A stretch of DNA of 64,000 nucleotides from Anaerovibrio slackiae (GCF_009695585.1 NZ_VUNR01000013.1:16816-80815); one strand, 5' to 3'; numbered from the stretch's first letter, positions 1-7,626 are shown. The notes: generated by a model not told the origin, from the sequence alone. A program made the numbers and translations.

Positions 1-1
1 G

Positions 2-940
2 TACGGCACAGGTGACCTGGTGGTGAGGGATGCCAGGGTGTCCAGCAGCATGGTGGGCGCCAGGGTAAGGGTGGCAGGTACTGTATCTGAGGTGCTGGTG
101 AAAGACGGGGATGCAGTCAAGGCAGGGGATGTGATTGCCCGTATCAAGGTGAATGTCACCGAGGAACAGCTGAAGCAGCTGCAGCAGACGGTGGAGCTGA
201 CTCAGAAAAATCTTGACCAGCTGAAGCAGGGGATAACGGTGCGCACGCCAAGGGTTGTGTCAGCATCTGCCTCTGCCGGAGCATCAGCAGGGGAAGTGGA
301 GCGTGCCAGGAGCCGCATGGAGCGCATGAACCAGCTCTACGAGATGGGAGCTGTCAGCGCGGTGAAGCGTGACGAGGCAGCCGCTGCCTATCAGGCTGCC
401 GTTGCCGCCAGTAGTGCATCAGCATCCTATGACAGCAATGTAGTCTATGATACCACTGTGCAGGCTGCCAGTCCCGAAGTTATCAAAAAAGCGGAGCTGC
501 AGCTCCGTCAGGCCCAGGCGGCACTGGAGCGGGCCAAGGGCAGTGCCGCGGCAACGGAGATTACTGCCCCTGTGGACGGCACTGTGTACATAGGTGAGCT
601 GGCAGAGGGCATGGAGGTGCAGGCAGGGCAGGTGCTTGCCAATGTGGGCAACTCGGACAGCATGTGGATTGAGGCGTATCTGGAGCCGGAGCAGCAGGAC
701 AGCGTGCGCCTGGGGCAGGTGGCAGACTATTATGTGGACAGGAAAAAGTATGAGGGCCTGGTCATGGAGATTAACCAGCCGGTGGAGGATGAGCAGCAGG
801 AAGCGGCAGGCAATACCGAGGGAAGCTACGGGGAGGCAGCTTCCGGCAAGCTGGTGGTGAGGATTTCTATTTCCCCGGAGGATGCTTCCGGCATGAAGAT
901 AGGGGAGAATGCCGAGGTGCGCTTTTTGAAGAAGGGCTGA
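2..940 (+). CDS. HlyD-family membrane fusion (adaptor) protein, 5' end outside window
   Basis: This is the periplasmic adaptor of an efflux or secretion pump. The frame is open from the first bases, so the true start lies upstream and at least 312 residues are visible. A biotinyl-lipoyl half-motif (VSEVLVKDGDAVKAGD) is followed by an alpha-helical hairpin of about 120 residues. The second lipoyl half comes next (ITAPVDGTVYIGELAEGMEV), then a beta-barrel segment (MWIEAYLEPEQQDSVRLGQ). This order is typical of HlyD/EmrA-like proteins. The partner transporter is presumably encoded upstream. No terminator is obvious before the next promoter at 1007. Confidence 0.85.
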   Translation, partial: YGTGDLVVRDARVSSSMVGARVRVAGTVSEVLVKDGDAVKAGDVIARIKVNVTEEQLKQLQQTVELTQKNLDQLKQGITVRTPRVVSASASAGASAGEVERARSRMERMNQLYEMGAVSAVKRDEAAAAYQAAVAASSASASYDSNVVYDTTVQAASPEVIKKAELQLRQAQAALERAKGSAAATEITAPVDGTVYIGELAEGMEVQAGQVLANVGNSDSMWIEAYLEPEQQDSVRLGQVADYYVDRKKYEGLVMEINQPVEDEQQEAAGNTEGSYGEAASGKLVVRISISPEDASGMKIGENAEVRFLKKG

Positions 941-1006
941 TGCACAGGCAAAATTACGGGAAAACAAACTTTTTGTCACTTTTGCCTAAAAATTTTCAAA
1001 AAGTGT

Positions 1007-1035
1007 TTGACAAGGGGACAATGATATGCTAATAT
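1007..1035 (+). promoter_or_regulatory. Sigma70 promoter for glutamine synthetase
   Basis: A perfect TTGACA -35 at 1007-1012 is separated by 17 bp from TAATAT at 1030-1035. It lies about 130 bp upstream of the glutamine synthetase start. The long 5' leader leaves room for regulation, but no recognised riboswitch was seen. Confidence 0.8.
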
Positions 1036-1165
1036 AACACCTGTAAGCAAGTTAAATATTTCTAAGGCAATGAAGCCATACAGCGAGTGCGGAGTATCTG
1101 TATCCTGTGTGGCTATTTTTTTGCCAAGATTACCTCAAAATAATGTAAGAAAAGGTGGTTTAAAA

Positions 1166-3052
1166 ATGGAAGATTTACTCTATGTCATTCCTGCGAACTC
1201 TAAGAAAGAAGCTATTGTTGAGATGCTGGAGGCTCATCCGGAAATCAAATTCGTTTCCCTGGTTGGTATTGACCACGCCGGCAACGACACTGATGAGAAG
1301 ATTCCTGTACGCATCTTTTTGAAGGATATGGATGATTTCTACGCCGGTTCCGCAGTACAGACTGACGGCTCCTCCGTAGTGCTGGCAGGCATTGCAACCC
1401 TGAACAATGCAAAGGTTGATATGCCTATTGACCCATCTGTAAACTGGTTTGTAGATTACAACTTCGAGAACTACGATGAGGAAACCGAGAAGCCTATCGG
1501 TACTCTCCGTATTCCTGCTTTCCTCATTCACGAGGGCAAGCGTGTAGATTCTCGTGCAGTTTTGAAGGATACTCTGGATTATGTAAAGAAGGAGCTGCTG
1601 AACATTTTCCATACCACCGGCACTATCTCCGGCCTGGAGCATATCAATGGTGCTGATGTGGAGGATATCTGCTTCACTTCCGCTACTGAGCTGGAGTTCT
1701 GGGTAAAGACTCCGCTGGAGGATGCCAACATTGAGGAAATGTCCGCTTCCCAGGTTATGCAGGAGCAGTACTGGCAGCGCACCCACGGCATTGTCCGCAA
1801 TGCCTTGGAGCAGGCAGTTCTGCTGTTGGACAAGTACGGACTGAGCGTTGAGATGGGCCACAAGGAAGTAGGCGGCATCAAGGCTCATTTGGATGAGTCC
1901 GGCCGCATGGTAAGCGTTTGCGAGCAGATTGAGGTTGACTGGAAGTTTGCTGATGCTCTGCAGGCTGCCGATAACGAGCTGATTGTCCGCACTTTCATCC
2001 GTGAGGTATTCCGCATGAACGGCCTGGAGGTTTCCTTCAAGGCTAAGCCTATGATCGGCCTTGCTGGTAATGGTGAGCATACCCATATCGGCATGGGTGC
2101 AATCCTGAAGGATGGCAAGTTTGTGAACCTGTTTGCACCAAAGGATATGACCAAGGACTTCATGAGCGCTATCGGCTATGGTTCTATCATGGGCCTTTTG
2201 AAGAACTATGAGGTTATTAACCCGTTCGTATCTGCTACCAATGACTCCCTGAACCGCTTGAAGCCGGGATTTGAGGCTCCTGTATGTATCGTTACCTCCC
2301 TGGGCCATACTCCTGAGGTTCCATCCCGTAACCGTACTATCCTGGCAGGCCTGATCCGCGATGTGAACAATCCGGCTGCTACCCGCTTCGAGCTGCGTGC
2401 CTGCAACCCTTATACCAATACCTATCTGGTGCTGGCTGCTATCTATTCTGCGGCTTTGGACGGCATCAAGTACGCTGTTACCAAGTCCACTGCTGACCTT
2501 TTGACAGAGCTGTCCAAGGAGGCTGGCGTAGAGGCTGGCTATCTGGAGAAGGAGCGCGCTTATCGTTCTGAGAAGGATGTATTCGAGGATTATACTGATG
2601 AGGAGCGCAACCGTCTCTTTGGTGCACCTCCTGCAACTGTTTGGGAGAACCTGTCCGGCCTGGACAACTATCCTGAGAAGCGTGCTGCTGTATGCGCTGC
2701 CGGTGCTTTCACCGATGCTATCATCGAGGCCTTCAAGGCTGGTGCCCTGCTCCGCTGGAAGACTGAGCTCATCAGCCGCATTATTCCTGAGAACCGTGAT
2801 ATTGTACGTGCTTGCAAGGAAATCGTGTCCGACTATGTAACTGACCAGGATTCCTACAACTGGAACAAGATTAACGGCCTCCGCTGCTACCTGGCCAAGG
2901 ACAGCATTGATGAGAAGTCCCTGTTCACCCTGCTGAAGACTGCTCTTGTTGAGGGCGATTATGAGACCGCTTCCGGCCTCCAGGTTGAGATGTATGACAA
3001 GATGGAGGAGCTGAAGGCTCTCTATGACTCCTATCAGAAGAACATGATTTGA
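1166..3052 (+). CDS. Glutamine synthetase, about 628 aa
   Basis: This enzyme makes glutamine from glutamate, ammonia and ATP in the cytoplasm. The catalytic-domain signatures are present: EMGHKEVGGIKAHL, then GNGEHTHIGMG near residue 300 (the canonical GSGMHIH loop in variant form), PSRNRTIL near 385 and ATRFELRACNP near 405. An N-terminal beta-grasp region precedes them. At 628 aa it is longer than classical GlnA (about 450) and shorter than most GlnN (about 700), with a C-terminal helical extension. The start at 1166 is chosen over an in-frame ATG at 1070 because AAAGGTGG lies 7 bases before it. A strong promoter precedes it and an intrinsic terminator follows. The prophage has inserted just downstream without breaking it. 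Confidence 0.92.
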   Translation: MEDLLYVIPANSKKEAIVEMLEAHPEIKFVSLVGIDHAGNDTDEKIPVRIFLKDMDDFYAGSAVQTDGSSVVLAGIATLNNAKVDMPIDPSVNWFVDYNFENYDEETEKPIGTLRIPAFLIHEGKRVDSRAVLKDTLDYVKKELLNIFHTTGTISGLEHINGADVEDICFTSATELEFWVKTPLEDANIEEMSASQVMQEQYWQRTHGIVRNALEQAVLLLDKYGLSVEMGHKEVGGIKAHLDESGRMVSVCEQIEVDWKFADALQAADNELIVRTFIREVFRMNGLEVSFKAKPMIGLAGNGEHTHIGMGAILKDGKFVNLFAPKDMTKDFMSAIGYGSIMGLLKNYEVINPFVSATNDSLNRLKPGFEAPVCIVTSLGHTPEVPSRNRTILAGLIRDVNNPAATRFELRACNPYTNTYLVLAAIYSAALDGIKYAVTKSTADLLTELSKEAGVEAGYLEKERAYRSEKDVFEDYTDEERNRLFGAPPATVWENLSGLDNYPEKRAAVCAAGAFTDAIIEAFKAGALLRWKTELISRIIPENRDIVRACKEIVSDYVTDQDSYNWNKINGLRCYLAKDSIDEKSLFTLLKTALVEGDYETASGLQVEMYDKMEELKALYDSYQKNMI

Positions 3053-3065
3053 TATAAAACAGCGA

Positions 3066-3093
3066 AAGCCCCTGATTTATCAGGGGCTTTTTT
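3066..3093 (+). terminator. Intrinsic terminator after glutamine synthetase
   Basis: A 10-bp perfect stem (AAGCCCCTGA at 3066-3075 with TCAGGGGCTT at 3080-3089) closes on TTTA and is followed by a T run. It also faces the 3' end of the integrase on the other strand. Confidence 0.9.
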
Positions 3094-3097
3094 ACAT

Positions 3098-4156
3098 TCA
3101 CGGAGTTTTTGAAGCCCTTTTGAAGTCCTTTTCTATCATTTGGGCAATTTCCGTGTCATTATCCTTGTAAACGTGTGCATAGATATTCAGGGTGATGGCG
3201 GGGGACGAGTGTCCAAGTCTCTTTGATATGGCGGTTATGGCTACGCCCTGCTGGATGAGATAGGAGGCGTGAGAGTGTCGCAGGTCATGCAGCGTAATTC
3301 TGCTTACCCCTGCCAAGCTGGTATATTTTGTCAGCCTTGCCCTCATGGTGGTTGGAGGATGAAGCATGAAGGGATATTCAGGCTGCACAGGCAGGGAATC
3401 AAGATATTCCTTTATGTCCTCCATCATGAACTCCGGCATGGTTATATTGCGTATGCTGTAGCTTGTCTTAGGCGGCCCCATGACCTTTATGGCATGGAGG
3501 TATGTGCGTCTTATGGATATGGTGTTGCTGTCAAAGTCAATATCCTCTGCCGTCAGAGCTTCCAGCTCACCTATGCGCATACCTGACCAGAACAGTATGG
3601 AGAAAACCAGCTTGTCATAGGCATTGTCTATGACGCTTTCCAGCTTCATGAATTCATCCACTTCAAGGAAATCAATCTTCTTCCGTATCTTGCCTGTCTT
3701 GCCTGTCTTTTGGAAGGGATTGGACGGGCAGTTGAAATACTTCACGGCAAAGTTCATCATGGCAGAGAATGAAACATTTATGGAACGTATCATAGATTGG
3801 CTTATGCCGGTAACAGCCAGTCTGTTTTGCCATTCCTTTATGGTCAGAGGCGTTATCTCCGATATTGGCAGTGCTCCAAGCTCGGCAGTTATGTATTTGC
3901 GTATCCTGTTTTTCACTGTCAGGTATGAAGATATTTTCCGGTTCACCTTGTAATCGCTAAGATACTTTTCAGCAAGGGCTTCCAGCGTCATGGAAGGCGT
4001 CCCCTGGGATGATGCCTTGAAATTGACCTCGTAGGCTATGGCATCCTTTTTCCGCGCGAAGCCTCGCTTGGTGGTTTTCCGTGTCTTGCCGGTCCAGTCC
4101 TTGTACTTGAATGTGCAGAACCATTTCTTTGTCTTCTCATCGTATGAGGCCGACAT
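3098..4156 (-). CDS. int: Tyrosine-type site-specific integrase
   Basis: It catalyses attP x attB recombination. It is 352 aa. An N-terminal arm-binding region (about 1-60, rich in K and R) precedes a SAM-like core-binding domain (about 60-155) and a catalytic domain. The catalytic residues are visible: R in SGMRIGELEALT, HDLRHSHASYL, the H in RLGHSSPAITLNIYAHV, and the nucleophile Y in the same segment. AAAGGGGGAG precedes the ATG on the minus strand. The 3' end overlaps the proposed attL core. In the excised circular form the frame would run past the core for 36 more codons (see findings). It is downstream of the ImmA/IrrE gene and probably co-transcribed with it. Confidence 0.95.
   Translation of the reverse strand: MSASYDEKTKKWFCTFKYKDWTGKTRKTTKRGFARKKDAIAYEVNFKASSQGTPSMTLEALAEKYLSDYKVNRKISSYLTVKNRIRKYITAELGALPISEITPLTIKEWQNRLAVTGISQSMIRSINVSFSAMMNFAVKYFNCPSNPFQKTGKTGKIRKKIDFLEVDEFMKLESVIDNAYDKLVFSILFWSGMRIGELEALTAEDIDFDSNTISIRRTYLHAIKVMGPPKTSYSIRNITMPEFMMEDIKEYLDSLPVQPEYPFMLHPPTTMRARLTKYTSLAGVSRITLHDLRHSHASYLIQQGVAITAISKRLGHSSPAITLNIYAHVYKDNDTEIAQMIEKDFKRASKTP
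3107..3121. other. Candidate attL (15-bp core shared with 58828-58842)
   Basis: The 15-mer TTTTGAAGCCCTTTT occurs here and at 58828-58842 in the same orientation. These two sites bracket everything phage-like. The core falls inside the last codons of the integrase gene. Both ends also carry a second, near-identical GAAGTCCTTTT unit, in swapped order, which could be an arm or accessory site. A 15-bp exact repeat at these positions is strong circumstantial evidence, but the crossover point is not proven. Confidence 0.7.
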
Positions 4157-4179
4157 AAAAACTCCCCCTTTGGCAACAG

Positions 4180-4632
4180 TCAGAGATTGGTATGGTATGT
4201 GCTCAATGCTTCAGCAACTTTTTCCGGAATGCCGTTGCTACGCATGAAGTCGTATATGGAAAAATCCTCGTAATGGCAGCCTGCTTCCATGCTCCCGGCC
4301 AGCATCAGCTCCGTGGCAAATACATCAGCTTCACGCTCGTATCTGCCGGCCGGGAAATAGCTTTTGGTGGTCAGATAGTGCATATTGATTTTGTCGTGCA
4401 GCAGCGCATGGCCAAGCTCGTGGGCGCAGATGTACCCCAGGTGCGCATCGTCAGCTTCCGTGCTTATGACGATAATCTTTATTCTGCTGCTCTTGATGTA
4501 ATATCCTTGCAGGCTTTTTATAGGCGCGTATACCAGCTGGATGCCGCATAGCTCGGCCAGCTGAAAAGGGCTGCATGTATTGTGCTTTTCAATAAGCTCC
4601 TGCACATATTGTCTGATGGCTGTGTTGTTCAT
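4180..4632 (-). CDS. ImmA/IrrE-family metallopeptidase
   Basis: The zinc-binding motif HELGHALLHD (HExxH) sits mid-protein, followed by an acidic helix (YEREADVFATELML) that supplies the third ligand. Family members cleave XRE repressors and so trigger prophage induction or element transfer. The start at 4632 (MNNTAIRQ, 150 aa) fits GAGGA 8 bases upstream. An ATG at 4638 is the alternative. It lies 23 bp upstream of int. The likely substrate is the XRE repressor at 8269-8700, which is inference. Confidence 0.88.
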   Translation of the reverse strand: MNNTAIRQYVQELIEKHNTCSPFQLAELCGIQLVYAPIKSLQGYYIKSSRIKIIVISTEADDAHLGYICAHELGHALLHDKINMHYLTTKSYFPAGRYEREADVFATELMLAGSMEAGCHYEDFSIYDFMRSNGIPEKVAEALSTYHTNL

Positions 4633-4722
4633 AGGCATTGTCCTCGAAGTAATAAAAGACGCTGGTGGCGTTTTTAGTATCAGCAGTGTTACGTAAATGA
4701 AATGTAAAAATTATGTTTGTTA

Positions 4723-4731
4723 TGATATAAT
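4723..4731 (+). promoter_or_regulatory. Extended -10 promoter
   Basis: TGATATAAT is an extended -10 element with no good -35. It lies just before the small interrupted gene that begins at 4746 or 4755. The same TGATATAAT motif occurs at 23576-23584 before the late genes. Confidence 0.5.
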
Positions 4732-4775
4732 GTTAGGGAAAGGCGGTGCTGAAGATGAAGAACTGCAAGAGTTAC

Positions 4776-5156
4776 ATGATAATCGCTCATGTAATGCTAT
4801 CGGTGTCATGTTTAGTGTATTTTGCTTGTCGTTTTTTTGACAAATTTTTTGATATAGATATAATTATTACAATGAATAGATTGAAAAGGAGAAGACCTGC
4901 GAAATTCGTTCACGCAGTCGAAAAGCGAAAACCAAGCAGTAGACTGCCAGCAGGTAATTTTTAAGGGTTACGTGTATTAACCTGCCGTAATTTAAAGACC
5001 TTGCGGTTGTAAAGATAACAAGCATTCATATACACAATACCGTGGGACACACGGAAATCTACGCTTGGGGAGAGCGTGTAAGACATATAGGCCACGGCCT
5101 ATATGCAGTGCTCAAGGAACCAAGAATCCCCTGCCTTTAGGCATGGGGAGTGTCAA
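4776..5156 (+). mobile_element. Non-autonomous IS608-type element retaining an omegaRNA-like right end
   Basis: The 381-bp insert is preceded by TTAC (4772-4775) and ends in TCAA (5153-5156), the target and right-cleavage tetranucleotides known for IS608. Its right end has the usual IS605-group layout. A perfect stem at 5084-5093/5096-5105 is followed by CTCAAGGAACCAAGAATCCC and a terminal hairpin (CCCCTGCC-TTTA-GGCATGGGG, 5128-5148). No tnpA or tnpB is present. The RKPSSRLPAGNF reading near 4930 could be a worn tnpB 3' end, but that is a guess. Removing the element restores the interrupted gene. Confidence 0.65.
4837..4864 (+). promoter_or_regulatory. Strong promoter inside the IS608-type element
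   Basis: TTGACA at 4837-4842 and TATAAT at 4859-4864 are both consensus, with a 16-bp spacer. It reads towards the right end of the element, so it would transcribe the omegaRNA-like structure and the flanking sequence after TCAA. Confidence 0.65.
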
Positions 5157-5176
5157 GATGAATTGTCGCCAGAAGC
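4871..5176 (+). ncRNA. Putative omegaRNA-like transcript with guide taken from flanking DNA
   Basis: Starting about 7 bases after the TATAAT box, this transcript would contain the two right-end stems and the terminal hairpin. It would then run across TCAA into about 20 bases of flank (from 5157). In TnpB systems that flank acts as the guide and directs cleavage of the empty donor site. No TnpB is encoded here, so a trans-acting host TnpB would be needed. Expression and function are inferred. Confidence 0.45.
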
Positions 5177-5261
5177 TAAGAAAGAACTTCAAGAATTGCT
5201 ATCAGGTCTGCAACAAGTCCAACAGCAGCTGCGAGATAATTAGTCTGTGGGGGTGATAATT

Positions 5262-5471
5262 ATGCAGATTACGTTTGATATAAAATTGAGTGAGGAAAAC
5301 GACCTTCTGAATATGGATGCTTGCGTACTGGATTTGATAAAGCTCATAAGTGCCTACCGTATCCCGCTGTGCTATCTTGATGATATGTTTGCCGGGGTAA
5401 AGGAAGATATAGAGTGTGCACTCTTGATTACGCCTGAGTCTGTCAGCCAGGAGTTAATCCCTTCAAGATGA
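5262..5471 (+). CDS. Hypothetical phage protein, 69 aa
   Basis: A small acidic protein that starts MQITFDIKLSEENDLL. GGGGGTGA precedes the ATG. No domain is recognised. It follows the interrupted small gene and converges with the DUF2513 gene, overlapping it by 29 bp. The in-frame GTG at 5247 is less likely. Confidence 0.55.
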   Translation: MQITFDIKLSEENDLLNMDACVLDLIKLISAYRIPLCYLDDMFAGVKEDIECALLITPESVSQELIPSR

Positions 5472-5829
5472 TAGACTGTCCTATTTTCATGGCAACATCA
5501 AAAACAAAAGATAAGCCCTTATCGCATAAAGAGATTCCTATTTTGTCCTTTACTTCATGCCAGATACTATCTTCTCTTATTGCAGATAGGAATTCATGTC
5601 CTTTTGGGGTAATATCAGAAAAATAGGGATTATACCAATACTTTTTACTACCTGTTATATATTTTGCATCAATAAGGAAACAGACGTGATATGAGACTGT
5701 TTTCATGTATTCCTTGTTTTGGCGTTTTTCTTTTGGCACAAGGTTAACAGCCCTGATATGGCTTTTTCCATCTGATATATTCTCAATGCGTATGAGTATA
5801 TATCTAAGTAAATCATAATCAATTTTCAT
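5443..5829 (-). CDS. DUF2513-family protein
   Basis: The product is 128 aa and starts MKIDYDLLRYILIRIEN, the typical N-terminus of this phage-associated family. The family looks winged-helix-like: a helical start, YHVCFLIDAKYI, then DITPKGHEFL. The function is unknown and is often suggested to be regulatory. The start at 5829 has GGAG 6 bases upstream. A longer in-frame reading to 5988 has no ribosome site and would run into small RNA 1. It lies downstream of two small RNA genes on the same strand. Confidence 0.75.
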   Translation of the reverse strand: MKIDYDLLRYILIRIENISDGKSHIRAVNLVPKEKRQNKEYMKTVSYHVCFLIDAKYITGSKKYWYNPYFSDITPKGHEFLSAIREDSIWHEVKDKIGISLCDKGLSFVFDVAMKIGQSIILKGLTPG

Positions 5830-5964
5830 ATTTATCTCCAAGGCCAGCTTCGTGCTGGTTCTTTTTATGTGCAATTTTTGCTTGCTTTTCGACATATTTG
5901 TACAATGTGTTTGTTCTTTCGACCTATAAAGTGGTTGTTTCAAAAATGGAAATAACCACATACG

Positions 5965-6058
5965 AAAAACGCCCCATGCTATAAGCACAGGACGTTTCTG
6001 CTTTAGTTGCGGGCAAGCCGCATCATCACGATTTTATTGCGGGCGAACCGCTCATTGT
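5965..6058 (-). ncRNA. Small RNA 1 of a tandem pair (about 94 nt)
   Basis: On the minus strand, a promoter (TTGACA at 6093-6088, 17 bp, TAGAAT at 6070-6065) is followed by a short non-coding stretch. It ends in an intrinsic terminator: AACGTCC pairs with GGGGCGTT around a loop holding GTGCTTAT, then TTTTT near 5965. The interior has GC-rich hairpins (GCGGTTCGCCCGC and GCGGCTTGCCCGC). The unit is paralogous to the one at 6098-6177. Both carry ATAAGCAC at the promoter end and GTGCTTAT in the terminator loop. The function is unknown. Confidence 0.6.
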
Positions 6059-6064
6059 GCTTAT

Positions 6065-6093
6065 ATTCTATAATATATTTGATTGTATGTCAA
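6065..6093 (-). promoter_or_regulatory. Promoter of small RNA 1
   Basis: On the minus strand, TTGACA (6093-6088) and TAGAAT (6070-6065) are separated by 17 bp. This is a near-consensus sigma70 promoter just after the terminator of small RNA 2. Confidence 0.65.
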
Positions 6094-6097
6094 TTTC

Positions 6098-6177
6098 AAA
6101 AACGAAAAGCCCCCATGCATAAGCACAGGGGCTATCGTTAGTTCGGGGGTATGAGAAATCAATTCCCGAATCGCTCA
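6098..6177 (-). ncRNA. Small RNA 2 of a tandem pair (about 80 nt)
   Basis: It has the same plan as small RNA 1. After TTGATT-N17-TATAAT, the transcript would begin near 6177 and contain GAGCGATTCGGG pairing with CCCGAA. It would end in the terminator AGCCCC...GGGGGCT followed by T-rich sequence near 6098. The terminator loop again holds GTGCTTAT, complementary to ATAAGCAC at the 5' side. There is no ribosome site or sensible ORF. It starts at the 3' end of dinD. Confidence 0.6.
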
Positions 6178-6183
6178 GTGCTT

Positions 6184-6212
6184 ATTATACAATATAAAAA
6201 AACAATAATCAA
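6184..6212 (-). promoter_or_regulatory. Promoter of small RNA 2
   Basis: On the minus strand, TTGATT (6212-6207) and a perfect TATAAT (6189-6184) are 17 bp apart. The -35 overlaps the last codons of dinD. Confidence 0.6.
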
Positions 6213-7072
6213 ATATTGCTTAGTTTCTCCGATGTTTTTCTCTGATTTAATTTCTTCTCCAATTGCTGTATGCTTTCTTTCGGGGTTGGGAGGTCTTCCG
6301 GCATGGTGCCGCCAAGGTCTTTGATTGTCTGCCGGACTGCGGAACCAACTTCAAAATGGGTTTTATTGGCAGCTTCTTTGCCTTTTATATTTTCGCGGCG
6401 CATCTTCGCCTCTGTTTGAGTGGCACGAAACAGGTTGGCTGCTAGTTCCTCATGGCCCATGTAGTCAAGTATTTGCTGGTTTTTCTTTAGGCCTTTTCTA
6501 GTATGAATATCCTTAGCTGTAAGACCGCCATATAATCCCATATATCCCTTGTTTTGAAATACAGCATAATCAAAAGCTGTGGTTATTCCAGCGTCGTGTG
6601 CTGCATCTGCTAAGAAAGTGTTATGCTTTTTTAATTCTTGCCTGATTGCCAATCGTCTAGCGTTTTCGTCTAAGTTGTCAAAATTCTCAATAAGTTCCTG
6701 CTGCCTGGTCTTTACTGCAAAATAGGTTTGTGCAAGTGCTATTTCCTGAACAGATGGATTACCATTCATGGCAATTAAATAACATGCATATCTTGAGAGC
6801 TCATAATCGTCTATTTCACGTTTGGCACCACTGCCGAGGCTGACCATTTTGCTCGTTCGGGCAAAATGGTCTGATACGTTGTTTTCAGTGGCCTCACAAG
6901 ACAGAACAGCTTTCTCTATAACTTTTTCAAAATTACGCCATTGTTTATAACCTAATATGGAAAATAGCTCTCTAGCTATCCAGTATTCCTGCCCATATTC
7001 ATTTATATGTTTTATGGAATCAAACAGGGATGCACCCTGCTGCATGTTATCGTCGTCAAAAAATAAAAACAT
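6209..7072 (-). CDS. dinD: DinD-like DNA-damage-inducible protein
   Basis: The product is 287 aa and matches the DinD family along its length. Recognisable segments are EYWIARELFSILGYKQWRNF (BRO-N-like fold), REIDDYELSRYACYLIAMNG and EIALAQTYFAVKTRQQEL, followed by a helical C-terminal half. E. coli DinD inhibits RecA filament activity, and phage homologues often sit near repressors. AAAGGA lies 9 bases before the ATG. No LexA-type box was seen upstream. It lies in the lysogeny operon, downstream of the TIR-like gene. Confidence 0.82.
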   Translation of the reverse strand: MFLFFDDDNMQQGASLFDSIKHINEYGQEYWIARELFSILGYKQWRNFEKVIEKAVLSCEATENNVSDHFARTSKMVSLGSGAKREIDDYELSRYACYLIAMNGNPSVQEIALAQTYFAVKTRQQELIENFDNLDENARRLAIRQELKKHNTFLADAAHDAGITTAFDYAVFQNKGYMGLYGGLTAKDIHTRKGLKKNQQILDYMGHEELAANLFRATQTEAKMRRENIKGKEAANKTHFEVGSAVRQTIKDLGGTMPEDLPTPKESIQQLEKKLNQRKTSEKLSNI

Positions 7073-7113
7073 AATATTACATCCTTTCTATCATTGATAT
7101 GCCACCTTCATGG

Positions 7114-7149
7114 TTCCTTCCGGTACTTCTTTGGGGTGAATTTCTGCTT
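7114..7149. repeat. 36-bp direct repeat, copy of the repressor 3' end
   Basis: This stretch matches 8272-8307 at 35 of 36 positions. On the minus strand it encodes KQKFTPKKYRKE, the C-terminus of the XRE repressor, with no gene attached. The two copies bracket the SLATT, PGDYI-like and TIR-like genes. That suggests the cassette arrived by recombination at the repressor 3' end. Confidence 0.8.
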
Positions 7150-7166
7150 TTTGGATGCCTGTTGTG

Positions 7167-7586
7167 TTAGATTGAGTAGTCCCTGATTGCTGAAATAATT
7201 GAATCTGTATTCCATCTTACGCGCACATCTGCTATAGTATAAATATCTGATGGCATTTTTTGGCTCCCCCAAGGAGCAACAGCTATGATGGGCTTATTGT
7301 ATTTCTTTGCTATGTCTAGTTCCACCTGCATCCATTCGTGGTAATTGTAATACATTCCGGATAGCATGATAAAGGCGTTGACAGGGCGTATCTTGTTAGC
7401 CAGCTTTCCAGCCAGGACACCTTTACTAATCCTGCCGGTAAAGAATAACGGCTTATCAGGCGGGGCGGAGTAGTTTCTGTAAGTGAAATAAGGGGCAGCA
7501 TCAAGGAGAGCGATAAAACTATCGTATTCCTCTACATATTTCCAGGCATGGCTTATAAATAAGTCGTATATCTTCAAGTGTGGCAT
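7167..7586 (-). CDS. TIR-like (ThsB/MTH538 family) protein
   Basis: The product is 139 aa. The start [13 protein letters not shown] is the conserved first strand and helix of Thoeris ThsB-type TIR-like domains. Further hallmarks are a mid-protein helix and [34 protein letters not shown]. In Thoeris, ThsB senses infection and makes an NAD-derived signal. The start at 7586 has AAAGGA upstream. The longer reading to 7634 lacks one. No ThsA follows. Instead a SLATT membrane protein is encoded just upstream on the same strand, so the pair may act as sensor and membrane effector. That pairing is inference. Confidence 0.78.
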   Translation of the reverse strand: MPHLKIYDLFISHAWKYVEEYDSFIALLDAAPYFTYRNYSAPPDKPLFFTGRISKGVLAGKLANKIRPVNAFIMLSGMYYNYHEWMQVELDIAKKYNKPIIAVAPWGSQKMPSDIYTIADVRVRWNTDSIISAIRDYSI

Positions 7587-7626
7587 AAAATCAATCCTTT
7601 CAATGCAAAAAAGAGGAGGTGAGAAA

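Larger units (their letters stand above)
4755..5243 (+). pseudogene. Small coiled-coil gene split by the element at 4776-5156
   Basis: Joining 4755-4775 directly to 5157-5243 restores one open frame of 35 codons. It begins MKNCKSYDELSPEAKKEL, continues as a Gln/Leu-rich coiled coil and ends RDN-stop. The upstream part alone runs into the inserted sequence and gives a 69-residue readthrough peptide that looks uncharacteristic. AAAGGCGG precedes the start and the next gene follows after 18 bp, so the two probably form an operon. The function is unknown. Clean restoration of the frame is the main evidence for exact element boundaries. Confidence 0.65.

Noticed and set aside
1175..2308. 377-codon ORF antisense to glutamine synthetase
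   Set aside because: It mirrors a highly conserved coding gene, has no ribosome site or domain, and is explained by codon bias of the sense strand.
5065..5256. 63-codon plus-strand ORF through the omegaRNA region
   Set aside because: It crosses the structured right end of the IS608-type element and has no ribosome site. The overlapping frame that continues the interrupted small gene is more protein-like.
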